DNA from: Bacteroides sp. 51
Lineage (GTDB): Bacteria; Bacteroidota; Bacteroidia; Bacteroidales; Bacteroidaceae
DNA length: 52,988 nucleotides
Assembly (NCBI RefSeq): GCF_010500965.1
Contig: NZ_QVMI01000031.1
Span: 1 to 52,988, forward strand
Reading direction: 5' to 3'
Shown one piece after another: positions 32,325 to 41,253 of this stretch (position 1 is the stretch's first letter; each line of letters starts with the position of its first letter). Under the pieces are notes generated by a model. The model searched no databases. It had not been told where the DNA came from and was given only the letters and a program-made list of their open reading frames with translations. Made by a program: the position numbers and the translations under genes.

Positions 32325-34787
32325 ATGGCTAAAAAGAAATCAGATACAGAGGCTTCCAGGAAGCCTGAATCGACCAACAAGTTTATTGCATTCTTCAAGA
32401 GCGAAACCGCTCACTTTGTGCTCGGACTGGCACTGGTAATCTTCGCGGTTTACCTGTTGCTGGCTTTTTCTTCGTTCTTCTTCACCGGGGCCGACGACCA
32501 GAGTATTATAGATAAAGCCGATCCTCAGGAACTTTCTTCAGTAAATAATGGTGTGCGAAATTACGCCGGCTCGCGTGGTGCGCAGTTGGCTAGTTACCTG
32601 ATCAATGATTGTTTCGGGATATCATCTTTCTTCATCATTGTCTTTCTGGCTGTAGCCGGACTGAAACTTATGCGCGTGCGTGTATTCCGTTTATGGAAAT
32701 GGTTCATTGGCTGTTCATTGCTACTGGTGTGGTTCTCTATTTTCCTTGGATTTGCTTTCATGGATTATTATCAGGAATCATTTTTCTTCTGGGGCGGGCA
32801 ACATGGTTATAACGTAAGCCGTTGGCTGGAATCACAAGTCGGTACCCCTGGGGTATGGATGATTCTGCTGGGCACAGCTATCTGCTTCTTTATCTATGTA
32901 AGCGCGCAGACGATCATCTGGTTGCGTAAAATGCTTAGCCTGAGCTTCCTGAAACGTCAGAAGAAAGACCCGGAACCGGAAGGAGTAGATTCTGATGATT
33001 CCGATGATGATGATATAACAGCACCGGTTGTTCCTGTTCAAACTGAACCTCAGACTCTGGAATTCAAGATGGATAGAACATTCACTCAGGAGGAGCCTCT
33101 CACCCCCAAGCCAGTTGCTAAACCTGAACCTGACCACGGCCTTAAAATGGAATTTGAACCTGCCGGAGAGGAGGAGTTGCCGGAAATCGTTCCATCAGAA
33201 GATGAGGAAGAGGAACTTGGACCTGAATTTGAAATTGCAGCAGCATCGGGCGATGATGAAAATTATCAGGGACCCGAACGAGAGCCTTATAATCCCAAAC
33301 TGGACCTGGAAAACTATCGCTTCCCAACGCTTGACCTCATGAAGCGGTATGATAATAACGAGCCGACGATCAATATGGAGGAACAGAATGCGAATAAAGA
33401 TCGCATTATCAATACCCTGCGTAGTTTCGGTATCGAAATCAACAGTATTAAAGCTACGGTTGGGCCTACGGTAACGCTTTATGAAATAACTCCCGAACAG
33501 GGGGTACGTATTTCGAAGATCCGCGGATTGGAGGATGATATTGCGTTGAGCCTTTCTGCACTGGGTATTCGTATTATTGCGCCGATACCGGGCAAGGGTA
33601 CGATTGGTATTGAGGTGCCGAATTCGAATCCGAAGATTGTGTCTATGCAATCTATTATCAGCAGTAAGAAATTCCAGGAATCAACGTTTGATTTGCCTAT
33701 CGCTTTTGGTAAGACCATTACCAATGAGGTGTTTATGGTTGACCTGTGTAAGATGCCGCACGTTCTTGTGGCGGGGGCTACGGGACAGGGTAAATCTGTT
33801 GGACTGAATGCTATCATTACCTCCTTATTATATAAGAAGCATCCGGCTGAGTTGAAGTTTGTGCTTGTCGACCCGAAGAAGGTAGAGTTTAGCATCTATT
33901 CGGTTATTGAGAACCACTTCCTGGCTAAATTGCCTGATGGTGAAGAGGCTATCATCACAGATGTAACCAAGGTGGTGCAGACCTTGAACTCAATTTGTGT
34001 GGAGATGGATAGCCGCTATGACTTACTGAAGAAGGCCCATGTTCGTAATATAAAGGAATATAACGAGAAGTTTATCAACCGTAAACTGAATCCGGAAAAA
34101 GGACATAAATATATGCCTTATATCGTGGTGGTGATTGATGAGTTTGGCGATTTGATTATGACCGCCGGCAAGGAGGTTGAATTGCCTATTGCCCGTATTG
34201 CCCAGTTGGCGCGTGCCATTGGTATACATATGATTATTGCTACGCAACGTCCGACTACGAATATCATTACGGGTACGATTAAGGCTAACTTCCCGGCTCG
34301 TGTGGCGTTCCGTGTGTCGGCCATGATGGACTCGCGTACGATCCTCGACCGTCCGGGTGCTAATCAGCTGATTGGTCGTGGGGATATGCTTTTCTTACAG
34401 GGGGCTGATCCAGTGCGTGTGCAGTGTGCATTTGTAGATACGCCCGAGGTGGAGGATATTACCAAGTATATTGCCCGCCAGCAGAGTTATCCTACGGCAT
34501 TTTACTTGCCGGAATATGTTAACCCCGATGGTGGCAGTGATTTGGGCGATGTGGATATGGATCGTCTTGATCCGTTGTTCGAAGATGCCGCCCGCTTGAT
34601 TGTTATTCACCAGCAGGGTTCTACGTCTATGATACAGCGTAAGTTTGCGATTGGGTATAATCGTGCCGGTCGTATCATGGATCAGCTGGAGAAAGCGGGT
34701 ATCGTTGGACCAAGCGAAGGAAGTAAAGCGCGTCAGGTGATGTGCATGGACGAAACTGACCTGGAAATGCGCCTGAGCAACCTATAA
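32325..34787 (+). CDS. ftsK: DNA translocase FtsK/SpoIIIE
   Basis: 820 residues. Four N-terminal membrane segments (about residues 27-205) anchor it at the division septum. An acidic linker follows (about 215-330), then the RecA-like motor with Walker A GATGQGKSVG near 484 and Walker B VVVIDEFGDLIM near 602. The C-terminal ~65 residues are the gamma winged helix (RKFAIGYNRAGRIMDQLEKA) that reads polar chromosome sites and activates XerCD at dif. It pumps chromosome ends during division. It leads a run with the LolA-like and trxB genes. Confidence 0.96.
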   Translation: MAKKKSDTEASRKPESTNKFIAFFKSETAHFVLGLALVIFAVYLLLAFSSFFFTGADDQSIIDKADPQELSSVNNGVRNYAGSRGAQLASYLINDCFGISSFFIIVFLAVAGLKLMRVRVFRLWKWFIGCSLLLVWFSIFLGFAFMDYYQESFFFWGGQHGYNVSRWLESQVGTPGVWMILLGTAICFFIYVSAQTIIWLRKMLSLSFLKRQKKDPEPEGVDSDDSDDDDITAPVVPVQTEPQTLEFKMDRTFTQEEPLTPKPVAKPEPDHGLKMEFEPAGEEELPEIVPSEDEEEELGPEFEIAAASGDDENYQGPEREPYNPKLDLENYRFPTLDLMKRYDNNEPTINMEEQNANKDRIINTLRSFGIEINSIKATVGPTVTLYEITPEQGVRISKIRGLEDDIALSLSALGIRIIAPIPGKGTIGIEVPNSNPKIVSMQSIISSKKFQESTFDLPIAFGKTITNEVFMVDLCKMPHVLVAGATGQGKSVGLNAIITSLLYKKHPAELKFVLVDPKKVEFSIYSVIENHFLAKLPDGEEAIITDVTKVVQTLNSICVEMDSRYDLLKKAHVRNIKEYNEKFINRKLNPEKGHKYMPYIVVVIDEFGDLIMTAGKEVELPIARIAQLARAIGIHMIIATQRPTTNIITGTIKANFPARVAFRVSAMMDSRTILDRPGANQLIGRGDMLFLQGADPVRVQCAFVDTPEVEDITKYIARQQSYPTAFYLPEYVNPDGGSDLGDVDMDRLDPLFEDAARLIVIHQQGSTSMIQRKFAIGYNRAGRIMDQLEKAGIVGPSEGSKARQVMCMDETDLEMRLSNL

Positions 34788-34788
34788 C

Positions 34789-34811
34789 GGCGCGGCAACG
34801 TGCCGCTGCGA
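34789..34811. repeat. Short GC-rich repeat between ftsK and the LolA-like gene
   Basis: GGCGCGGCAACGTGCCGCTG follows the ftsK stop codon; GCGGCA and TGCCGC can pair. It is a short relative of the GC-rich elements at 8163-8204, 17085-17145 and 35472-35515. Confidence 0.5.
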
Positions 34812-34834
34812 AGTTTTATTTAAACACAAGAGTT

Positions 34835-35473
34835 ATGAAAAGTATAATTATAATATGTATAGCCGGTCTGCTTGCTTTGCCGGTATTTGCCCAACAAAAG
34901 GAAGCTAAGGATGTACTGGACAAAACCTCAGCTAATTTCCGCAAAGCAGGTGGAGTAGAGGCGGGCTTTACGATTAGGATAAAGGCCAAAGGCCAGACGG
35001 ATGGCTTAATGGTTGGAACTATCCGCCTGAAAGGAGATAAGTTTGTACTTAAAACCACAGATGCCATAACCTGGTTTGATGGCGAAACGCAATGGAGCTA
35101 TCTGACGGATAGTGAGGAGGTGAATATCAGTAACCCGACGGAGGAGGAATTGCAGGGCATAAATCCATATGCTTTGCTGTCTATCTATGAGAAAGGGTTC
35201 TCGTATGTGTTGGGTAAGACCCGCACGTATCAGGGCCGTTCTATTTATGAGGTGGTACTTACTCCTACAGATAAAACGAAGGAAATGTCTAAGTTGATAT
35301 TGTATGTTGCCAAAGATACGTATCAACCATTATATATATTAGCCGAACTGAATAATGGCAGTCGGAACGAGATTACAATAACAAGTTACCGGGCGGGACA
35401 AAAGTTCGACGATTCGATCTTTGTATTCGATAAGAAACAATACCCCCGTGCCGAAATCATCGACCTTCGCTAG
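34835..35473 (+). CDS. LolA-like periplasmic lipoprotein carrier
   Basis: 212 residues with a signal peptide (MKSIIIICIAGLLALPVFAQ). The rest matches the LolA fold: repeated beta-strands with GTIRLKGDKFVLKT and TWFDGETQWSYL. LolA ferries lipoproteins from the inner membrane across the periplasm to the outer membrane. Bacteroidetes often keep lolA near ftsK, as here (47 bp). The family is diverse, so a paralogue with another lipid cargo is possible. Confidence 0.85.
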   Translation: MKSIIIICIAGLLALPVFAQQKEAKDVLDKTSANFRKAGGVEAGFTIRIKAKGQTDGLMVGTIRLKGDKFVLKTTDAITWFDGETQWSYLTDSEEVNISNPTEEELQGINPYALLSIYEKGFSYVLGKTRTYQGRSIYEVVLTPTDKTKEMSKLILYVAKDTYQPLYILAELNNGSRNEITITSYRAGQKFDDSIFVFDKKQYPRAEIIDLR

Positions 35474-35515
35474 GCCGCGAGGCGCGGCAACCAGGTGCGG
35501 CAAGCCGCGCTGCGC
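35472..35515. repeat. GC-rich GCGGCAAGCCGC-family repeat
   Basis: GGCCGCGAGGCGCGGC followed by CCAGGTGCGGCAAGCCGCG. It aligns closely with 17085-17145. It begins in the stop codon of the LolA-like gene and lies upstream of trxB. Confidence 0.65.
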
Positions 35516-35582
35516 TATAAGGACGAATGGCACGTTCTATAGTGAGGAATGATAGTTATAATATAATAATAAGAATAATAAT

Positions 35583-36542
35583 ATGGGAAATGAAAAAGTA
35601 AAATGCCTGATTATAGGCTCGGGTCCTGCGGGATACACCGCAGCTATTTACGCCGGACGTGCAAACATTAGTCCTGTACTTTACGAAGGGATACAGCCTG
35701 GTGGACAGTTGACTACCACTACAGATATAGAAAACTTCCCGGGATATCCTTCCGGGACTTCGGGTACGATGATGATGGAAGATTTCCGTGAGCAGGCCGA
35801 GCGCTTTGGTGCGGATATCCGTTTCGGGATTGCAACAGCAACCGATTTAAGCGCTCCTCCATATAAGATTACGATTGATGGCGAAAAGACAATTGAAGCG
35901 GAATCGGTAATTATAGCTACCGGTGCTGCTGCCAAATATCTGGGATTGCCGGATGAGGATACGTATGCCGGAATGGGTGTTAGCGCATGTGCTACCTGCG
36001 ATGGCTTTTTCTATCGCAAGAAGGTGGTGGCAGTTGTAGGTGGTGGTGATACGGCTTGTGAGGAGGCTATTTATCTGGCTGGCCTTGCATCTAAAGTGTA
36101 CCTGATTGTGCGTAAGCCTTATCTGCGTGCTTCCAAGATTATGCAGGCGCGTGTACATCATCATGAGAATATCGAAATCCTGTTTGAGCACAATGCTATC
36201 GGTTTGTTTGGTGAGCATGGTGTGGAAGGTGTGCATCTGGTGAAGCGCGCCGGCGAACCGGACGAAGAGAAATATGACCTGGCTATTGATGGGTTCTTCC
36301 TGGCTATTGGCCATAAACCTAATTCTGATATATTTAAACCATACCTGGATACAGATGAGGTTGGGTATATCATCACCGAACCGGGTACTCCCTGCACAAA
36401 GGTTCCCGGAGTTTTTGCTGCCGGTGATGTGGCTGATTCTAATTACCGACAGGCCATTACGGCTGCTGCAAGTGGCTGTATGGCGGCTATAGAAGCGGAA
36501 CGCTACTTGTCGGAATGCGAATACAGGCTAAAAAGCAAATAG
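35583..36542 (+). CDS. trxB: Thioredoxin reductase
   Basis: 319 residues, normal length. FAD site IIGSGPAGYTAAIYAGRA at the N-terminus, redox-active ACATCDGFF near residue 137, and NADPH site VVGGGDTACEEAIYLAG near 157. The C-terminal FAD motif is VFAAGDVADSNYRQA. It keeps thioredoxin reduced in the cytosol. It follows the LolA-like gene by 109 bp that includes a GC-rich repeat, so it may have its own promoter. Confidence 0.97.
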   Translation: MGNEKVKCLIIGSGPAGYTAAIYAGRANISPVLYEGIQPGGQLTTTTDIENFPGYPSGTSGTMMMEDFREQAERFGADIRFGIATATDLSAPPYKITIDGEKTIEAESVIIATGAAAKYLGLPDEDTYAGMGVSACATCDGFFYRKKVVAVVGGGDTACEEAIYLAGLASKVYLIVRKPYLRASKIMQARVHHHENIEILFEHNAIGLFGEHGVEGVHLVKRAGEPDEEKYDLAIDGFFLAIGHKPNSDIFKPYLDTDEVGYIITEPGTPCTKVPGVFAAGDVADSNYRQAITAAASGCMAAIEAERYLSECEYRLKSK

Positions 36543-36549
36543 CTTTTTG

Positions 36550-36664
36550 GATTTACGATTGGACGATTTATGATTTACGATTGGACGATTTACGATTGAA
36601 GTTACCTTTACTTGCTGTTTTTAGTAACTCCAATCGTAAATCGTAAATCGTCCAATCGTAAATC
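36550..36664. repeat. Inverted repeat of GATTTACGATT words between trxB and the GH20 gene
   Basis: 35-bp arms (36550-36584 and 36630-36664) differ at one position and are made of 7-8 bp words (GATTTAC, GATTGGAC). It fills the gap between two convergent genes, starting 8 bp after the trxB stop and touching the GH20 stop. It is well placed to end both transcripts. A single arm recurs at 30920-30955. Confidence 0.88.
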
Positions 36665-39105
36665 TAATAGATTTCTACCTCATCCACATACATATCCGAA
36701 GGAATAATATCTTCGGGTGTATCTTTCCGGCAGTCGATGCCGTTTCTTATTGTACCTCCGCTTTTTAGTTTTAGTCTTACGTAGGTAGCTTCAACCGGGT
36801 TGAAGGACACCTCGTCGGTGAATGCTTTGCGACCTCTTTCGGGGAATTCGCGGGTGAATGATTCTTCGGCTACGGTGGTGAATTCCTGTCCGTCGGCAGA
36901 TATTTGTACGATGGCTGCACTTGCCGGAAGAATGCGGTATGCCGGGTTGTATAACGTACCGAATACTACCTTACTGATTTGAGTAGGCTTTTCAAGGTTT
37001 ACGGTGAACTCCAATTCGTTGTTGTTCTGGCTCACTCTGAAACTCGTCCACGGGGTGTAGGATGCCACATCACCGCGTTTGCCGTTGGTTAGTCCGAAGG
37101 TTGTTTTGTCCGCTCCCAGTGCATCGTTCTCTCCGAATATGTCGCCTGTGGTCCATCCCATCCGTGGGTTAACGGTGAATGGTTTACCGCTGATCAGGTT
37201 GGCGTATAGGCGTTTGGAGGTTACTTTACCTAGTATTTTACCATCTTTAAATGCGGCGGCTTGCAGGTTGATGTCACCCGTCCAGGTGAATGGTGCGGTG
37301 TACAGTTCCGATTTGGCGGTCGGAGTGCTTCCGTCGGTGGTGTAGCGTATCTCTGCGTTAGGGTAGAATGATTCCAATACCACTTTCAGTTCGTTGCTTT
37401 CGTCTACGTGGGTGTTGATGTTTGCTTCGAAGAAGTTGCGGCAGGCGTGTACGTCCCTCAGTTCCATGCGCTCGTAAGCGTTGACCATCCGTTCGCAGAA
37501 ACTTTGCCAGTTCTTGTTCTGGTTCTGTGTCCATCCGGTTTCGGCCAGGGCGATGGCCCGTGGGAAGGTTTGGTAATCGCGGCGTTCGTTCGTCTGGATG
37601 TATTCGTTCCACAGGTTGCCTTGTACGCCGATGATGTGTTTCTTGATTAGTTCGTCGGCATCGTCCGGTACGGGGTTGTAACTGTAGGTTCTCTTCAATG
37701 TGTTGTGACCGCCGATGGTGGTGGGGGCAGTCGATGGTTCTTCCTGGTAATAATCCAGGTAGGCGTACTGATTGGGGGTCATAATGGCGTCATGTCCGGC
37801 TTTGGCGGCATTCATTCCGCCCTCTACGCCGCGCCATGACATGACTGTGGCGTTGGGCGCGAGTCCGCCTTCGAGGATCTCGTCCCATCCGATGATTTGC
37901 CTTCCTTTACCGTTGATGTATTTCTCCATGCGGGTGATGAAGTAGCTTTGCAGCTTTTCTTCTTTCGTATGTTTAATGCCGTCAATGGGGTTGGGGGTGG
38001 TATCGTCTTTAAGGCCGAGCTTCCTGATCAGTCCCTGGCAATGCGCGCAGTTCTTCCATGCCGTTTTAGGGGCTTCGTCGCCACCAACATGGATGTATGG
38101 GCTGGGGAAGAGTTCGATCACTTCGTCTATTACCCCTTCCATGAATTGGAATGTTTCTTCTTTCGGGCAGAAGATTTCGGGGAAGATGCCCCAAAGTCCT
38201 GTCACTTCGTATCCGCTGGCCGGTTCGCAACCCAGTTCGGGGTAGGAGGCGAGTGCTGCCAGGGCATGGCCCGGCATTTCTATTTCGGGGATGACGTTGA
38301 CGTATCGTTCGGCGGCGTAGGCTACGATATCTTTGATTTGCTCGTGGGTATAATAGAATGGACCGTATTCCTTTCCGTCAAAAACGTGTGGCCAGTTTAC
38401 GTAATAGTAATCAACGAGGGTGTGTTTGCGCTTAGCGCCAATCTCGGTGAGCTTGGGGTATTTCTTGATTTCGATTCTCCACCCCTGGTCGTCGGTGAGG
38501 TGGAAATGGAAGGTATTCATTTTGTGCATCGCCAGCATGTCGATGTACTTATAGATATACTCTACTGTTGAGAAATGGCGGCATACGTCGAGGTGCATTC
38601 CGCGGTATCCGAAGCGTGGGGCATCGGCAATGTCGGCTGCCGGAATGGACCATTCGGCACGTTTCTTGAGCTGGTCGCCGTAGACTTCTACGGGAAGTAG
38701 TTGGTAAAGGGTTTGTATGGCGTAGAAGAATCCGTTGGGCTGGGAGGCGGTAATGGTTATGTTTTCAGGGGTAATGGACAGGTCGTATGCCTCTTTTTCC
38801 ATGCCGTCGATGGTCATAAAGCGGATGGCAGGCCCCTGTGGGTGCTCTTCTTCGGTTGTTGTTAGTGTGATGCCGGAGGTTTGTTTGATGCGTTCGATGA
38901 AGGCATCGGCAATGGCTTTCACTTCGGGGGTGGATTGCGCTGTGATGACCTGTACTTTCGGGGTCAACTTAAAGCGCCCTTCGTGTGCAACTAGGGTGTT
39001 GGGCTGCGGAATGATTTGGTACTCATTCACGATCTCTTTTGTCTGTTGGCATCCGGGGGAGATGAACATCAGGCACAAAAGAAGGAGATAGATTCCTTGT
39101 TTCAT
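36664..39105 (-). CDS. Beta-N-acetylhexosaminidase (GH20), lipoprotein
   Basis: 813 residues. Lipoprotein signal ending SPGC near residue 19, GH20b-like N-terminal domain, then the GH20 barrel with the catalytic Asp-Glu pair in HVGGDEAPKTAW near 340 and FHFHLTDDQGWRIEIK upstream. C-terminal segments (about 600-813) resemble a chitobiase-type domain and a galactose-binding F5/8-type domain, probably for carbohydrate binding. It removes terminal GlcNAc or GalNAc from host glycans or glycosaminoglycans at the outer membrane. It is a lone gene with no SusCD pair beside it. Confidence 0.93.
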   Translation of the reverse strand: MKQGIYLLLLCLMFISPGCQQTKEIVNEYQIIPQPNTLVAHEGRFKLTPKVQVITAQSTPEVKAIADAFIERIKQTSGITLTTTEEEHPQGPAIRFMTIDGMEKEAYDLSITPENITITASQPNGFFYAIQTLYQLLPVEVYGDQLKKRAEWSIPAADIADAPRFGYRGMHLDVCRHFSTVEYIYKYIDMLAMHKMNTFHFHLTDDQGWRIEIKKYPKLTEIGAKRKHTLVDYYYVNWPHVFDGKEYGPFYYTHEQIKDIVAYAAERYVNVIPEIEMPGHALAALASYPELGCEPASGYEVTGLWGIFPEIFCPKEETFQFMEGVIDEVIELFPSPYIHVGGDEAPKTAWKNCAHCQGLIRKLGLKDDTTPNPIDGIKHTKEEKLQSYFITRMEKYINGKGRQIIGWDEILEGGLAPNATVMSWRGVEGGMNAAKAGHDAIMTPNQYAYLDYYQEEPSTAPTTIGGHNTLKRTYSYNPVPDDADELIKKHIIGVQGNLWNEYIQTNERRDYQTFPRAIALAETGWTQNQNKNWQSFCERMVNAYERMELRDVHACRNFFEANINTHVDESNELKVVLESFYPNAEIRYTTDGSTPTAKSELYTAPFTWTGDINLQAAAFKDGKILGKVTSKRLYANLISGKPFTVNPRMGWTTGDIFGENDALGADKTTFGLTNGKRGDVASYTPWTSFRVSQNNNELEFTVNLEKPTQISKVVFGTLYNPAYRILPASAAIVQISADGQEFTTVAEESFTREFPERGRKAFTDEVSFNPVEATYVRLKLKSGGTIRNGIDCRKDTPEDIIPSDMYVDEVEIY

Positions 39106-39144
39106 GGTTCAAATGTGTGTTAAATTAATAGTGTGGATAGCGAC

Positions 39145-39846
39145 CTATCCTATTTTGCTTATTTTCTTAAGCTTTTCTTCATCTATGATCTTGATTTTGC
39201 GTCCGTCGATTGTAATTAACCGTTCGTTGGCAAAGTTGGACAGCGTGCGGATGGCGTTGGAGGTGGTCATGTTCGACAGGTTGGCCAGGTCTTCCCTCGA
39301 CAGGTAGATGCTCAGCGTGGAGCCGTCTTCTTCGAGTCCGTAGCTTTCCATGAGGAAAAGGAGTGATTCTGCCAGTCGTCCGCGGATGTGTTTTTGGGTG
39401 AGGCTGACGGTTCTTTCGTCGGCTATTCCCAGGTCGACAGACAGTTGGCGAATGAAGAACATGGCGATTTCGGGGTTTTGCCGAACCAGTGTCACAACAG
39501 CACTCATGGGTACCATGCAGATGATGGAGGGTTCCACGGCTGCGGCTGCGGTAACGTATCCTTCTTTTGCAAAGTAGGCGCGGTATCCGAAATATTCAAC
39601 GGGTTTAATCATGCGAATGATCTGGCTCCGGCCTCCTACACCGTCTTTGTATATTTTGACTTTCCCGGTCAGAAGACACATAAGGTGTGTTGCGCTATCG
39701 CCCTCGCAATAGATGGTTTCGTTCTTTTTGTAATTCTGTAAAGTGAAGTTGCTGGATAAAAACTCTCTCTGCTCCGTGGTAAGCGGAGACCACATGTCGG
39801 CAATGTAATCCGATACGACAATGTCCGATAAGTTCATTTTTACCAT
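39145..39846 (-). CDS. Crp/Fnr family transcription regulator
   Basis: 233 residues. The N-terminal ~130 form a cyclic-nucleotide-binding-type beta barrel (NETIYCEGDSATHLMCLLTGKVKIYKDG). The C-terminal winged helix has YLSREDLANLSNMTTSNAIRTLS as its recognition part. No Fnr-type N-terminal cysteine cluster is present, so it is not an Fe-S oxygen sensor. The ligand is unknown. It precedes the GH20 gene by 39 bp on the same strand and may regulate it, though that is only proximity. Confidence 0.9.
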   Translation of the reverse strand: MVKMNLSDIVVSDYIADMWSPLTTEQREFLSSNFTLQNYKKNETIYCEGDSATHLMCLLTGKVKIYKDGVGGRSQIIRMIKPVEYFGYRAYFAKEGYVTAAAAVEPSIICMVPMSAVVTLVRQNPEIAMFFIRQLSVDLGIADERTVSLTQKHIRGRLAESLLFLMESYGLEEDGSTLSIYLSREDLANLSNMTTSNAIRTLSNFANERLITIDGRKIKIIDEEKLKKISKIG

Positions 39847-39874
39847 AAATGCTGCAAAACTGTGTTATAAAGCA

Positions 39875-39882
39875 CAAATATA
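39875..39882 (-). promoter_or_regulatory. -7 box of the Crp/Fnr gene
   Basis: TATATTTG on the minus strand, 29 bp upstream of the ATG. Confidence 0.55.
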
Positions 39883-40299
39883 ACAAGAAAAAACGATTTT
39901 TTATTGAATTGGAAGAAAAGTTTGCAATAAGGTTACAAACGTTTTACAATGGCTGGTGGTAAGTTTTCGGATGATTTTTAAATTGGAATAATGGCGGAGA
40001 TGAAACAATAATAGCTTGAAATGTAAGTGAAATTATCAAAAAAGTTTTATTTTCTGTAGTTTGATATCAAATAGTTCTTGTATTTCGTAAAACGCTAACG
40101 CGTTGGTTTTTAAATTTTCTTCTTCCAGAAGCGAAAGTGAATAAAAATACGGGATATATTGTGTTAAATGCGAATAAATACCGATAAACCGTTCATCTGC
40201 AAGTATCATTCCGGGTTTGAGAAACCGGCATTTCGTTCATAAGAAAGTTTCTCGAGCTTGATATGCTACTTGCATCTGGTGAATATGCCTATTTCATTT

Positions 40300-40570
40300 G
40301 ACTGTTTTGGTAGTTTCAGAATGAAAAAGTGAGGGTTTTCGGGTTTTTCTCTTCTGGTTGTGTTGAAAGTTTGAGCGTGTTGTGATTGTTGTTTTGTCTG
40401 TATCTGCGTTTGTTTTGTGTCGTGTTGTTAATGCAATCGTTCTGTCTGTGTTGTTTTGATTTGATTGTTGTTTCTTTGCAATCAATTTGTTTTGTGTTTG
40501 TGCCGCTGTTTTTGCTTCGGTTTGTGGTGTCGGGCTTATGGGTTGAAACACCCCATTCTGGCGGGTTTTA
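40300..40570. other. Strongly G/T-skewed low-complexity intergenic stretch
   Basis: The plus strand here is dominated by T and G (recurrent TTTTGTGT, TTGTTGTTTTG) with little A or C. A 94-codon minus-strand frame (40294-40578) reads as a Gln/Asn/Thr/Lys-rich chain with an NGVFQPISPT segment near its start. No homologous domain or signal is visible. From 39883 to 40300 I see only AT-rich sequence. Confidence 0.5.
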
Positions 40571-40583
40571 ATTATCATTTTGT

Positions 40584-40591
40584 TATTTTTG
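40584..40591 (+). promoter_or_regulatory. Possible -7 box for the lipoprotein-FecR-TonB operon
   Basis: TATTTTTG fits TAnnTTTG but lies about 140 bp upstream of the first gene and has no -33 match. An ECF-dependent promoter closer to 40730 is an equally good possibility. Confidence 0.3.
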
Positions 40592-40729
40592 TCGGATTGT
40601 TATTTGTGTGCCTGAAAATAGCTTTAACTTATTTTTAGAAAGTAGTCATAGGGAGTTTTTTCTTCCGTTCTGTCTTTATAATCAGAATATGAGAAAAACG
40701 TTTTATAATTACTAAACACGAGTAACGAT

Positions 40730-41251
40730 ATGAAGAAATTTATTTCCTTCTTCCTATTATTGTCTTTTGTCCTTACGGGATGCGACAATCTTGACCCTGA
40801 TGATGATGACGACATTATCTGGGATTTTTTGTGCCACAGCATTCCCATGCAAGTGACAGATGCCGACGGGAACAACCTGTTCAGTGCCGAGACTCCCGGC
40901 GGCCCGTGGGAGCAACCCCCCTATGTAATATACAAAGATAAAAAGTTCGACCTCTATCAGGGAGATCCGCAATACAAAGACAGGACCCGTGAGCTTCCGC
41001 CCAGCTTTTTAGAGCTTTATCTGATGAAGAATACAGAGAATGAATACTATCTTTGTTTCGGCGAATTTTCTCCATCAAGCAACTATTACGGACAACCCTT
41101 TACAATATACTGGGGAGACGGGAGCAAGGACGAAATAACCTTCGACCTCTATATCACCTGGAAAAGCAAGCGCGAACCCACCGTACACCATAATATATAC
41201 CTCAACGGAAAGCCCGTTACCGATACATCCTATATACCTATAATAAAATAA
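40730..41251 (+). CDS. Small lipoprotein, probably surface-exposed, function unknown
   Basis: 173 residues. The signal peptide ends LTGC, and the mature start is CDNLDPDDDDDIIWD. An acidic run just after the lipidated Cys is the known type of surface-export signal in Bacteroidetes. The rest has a few aromatic-rich strands (YVIYKDKKFDLYQG, FTIYWGDGSKDEITFDLYI) and matches no family that I recognise. It is 2 bp upstream of fecR and opens the five-gene operon, so a part in ligand capture or in the FecR circuit is plausible. Confidence 0.8.
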   Translation: MKKFISFFLLLSFVLTGCDNLDPDDDDDIIWDFLCHSIPMQVTDADGNNLFSAETPGGPWEQPPYVIYKDKKFDLYQGDPQYKDRTRELPPSFLELYLMKNTENEYYLCFGEFSPSSNYYGQPFTIYWGDGSKDEITFDLYITWKSKREPTVHHNIYLNGKPVTDTSYIPIIK

Positions 41252-41253
41252 AT

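Noticed and set aside
40294-40578. Annotating the 94-codon Q/N/T-rich frame as a gene
   Set aside because: Low-complexity composition of the DNA itself produces such a frame, and no start signal, signal peptide or domain supports it. It is kept as a finding only.
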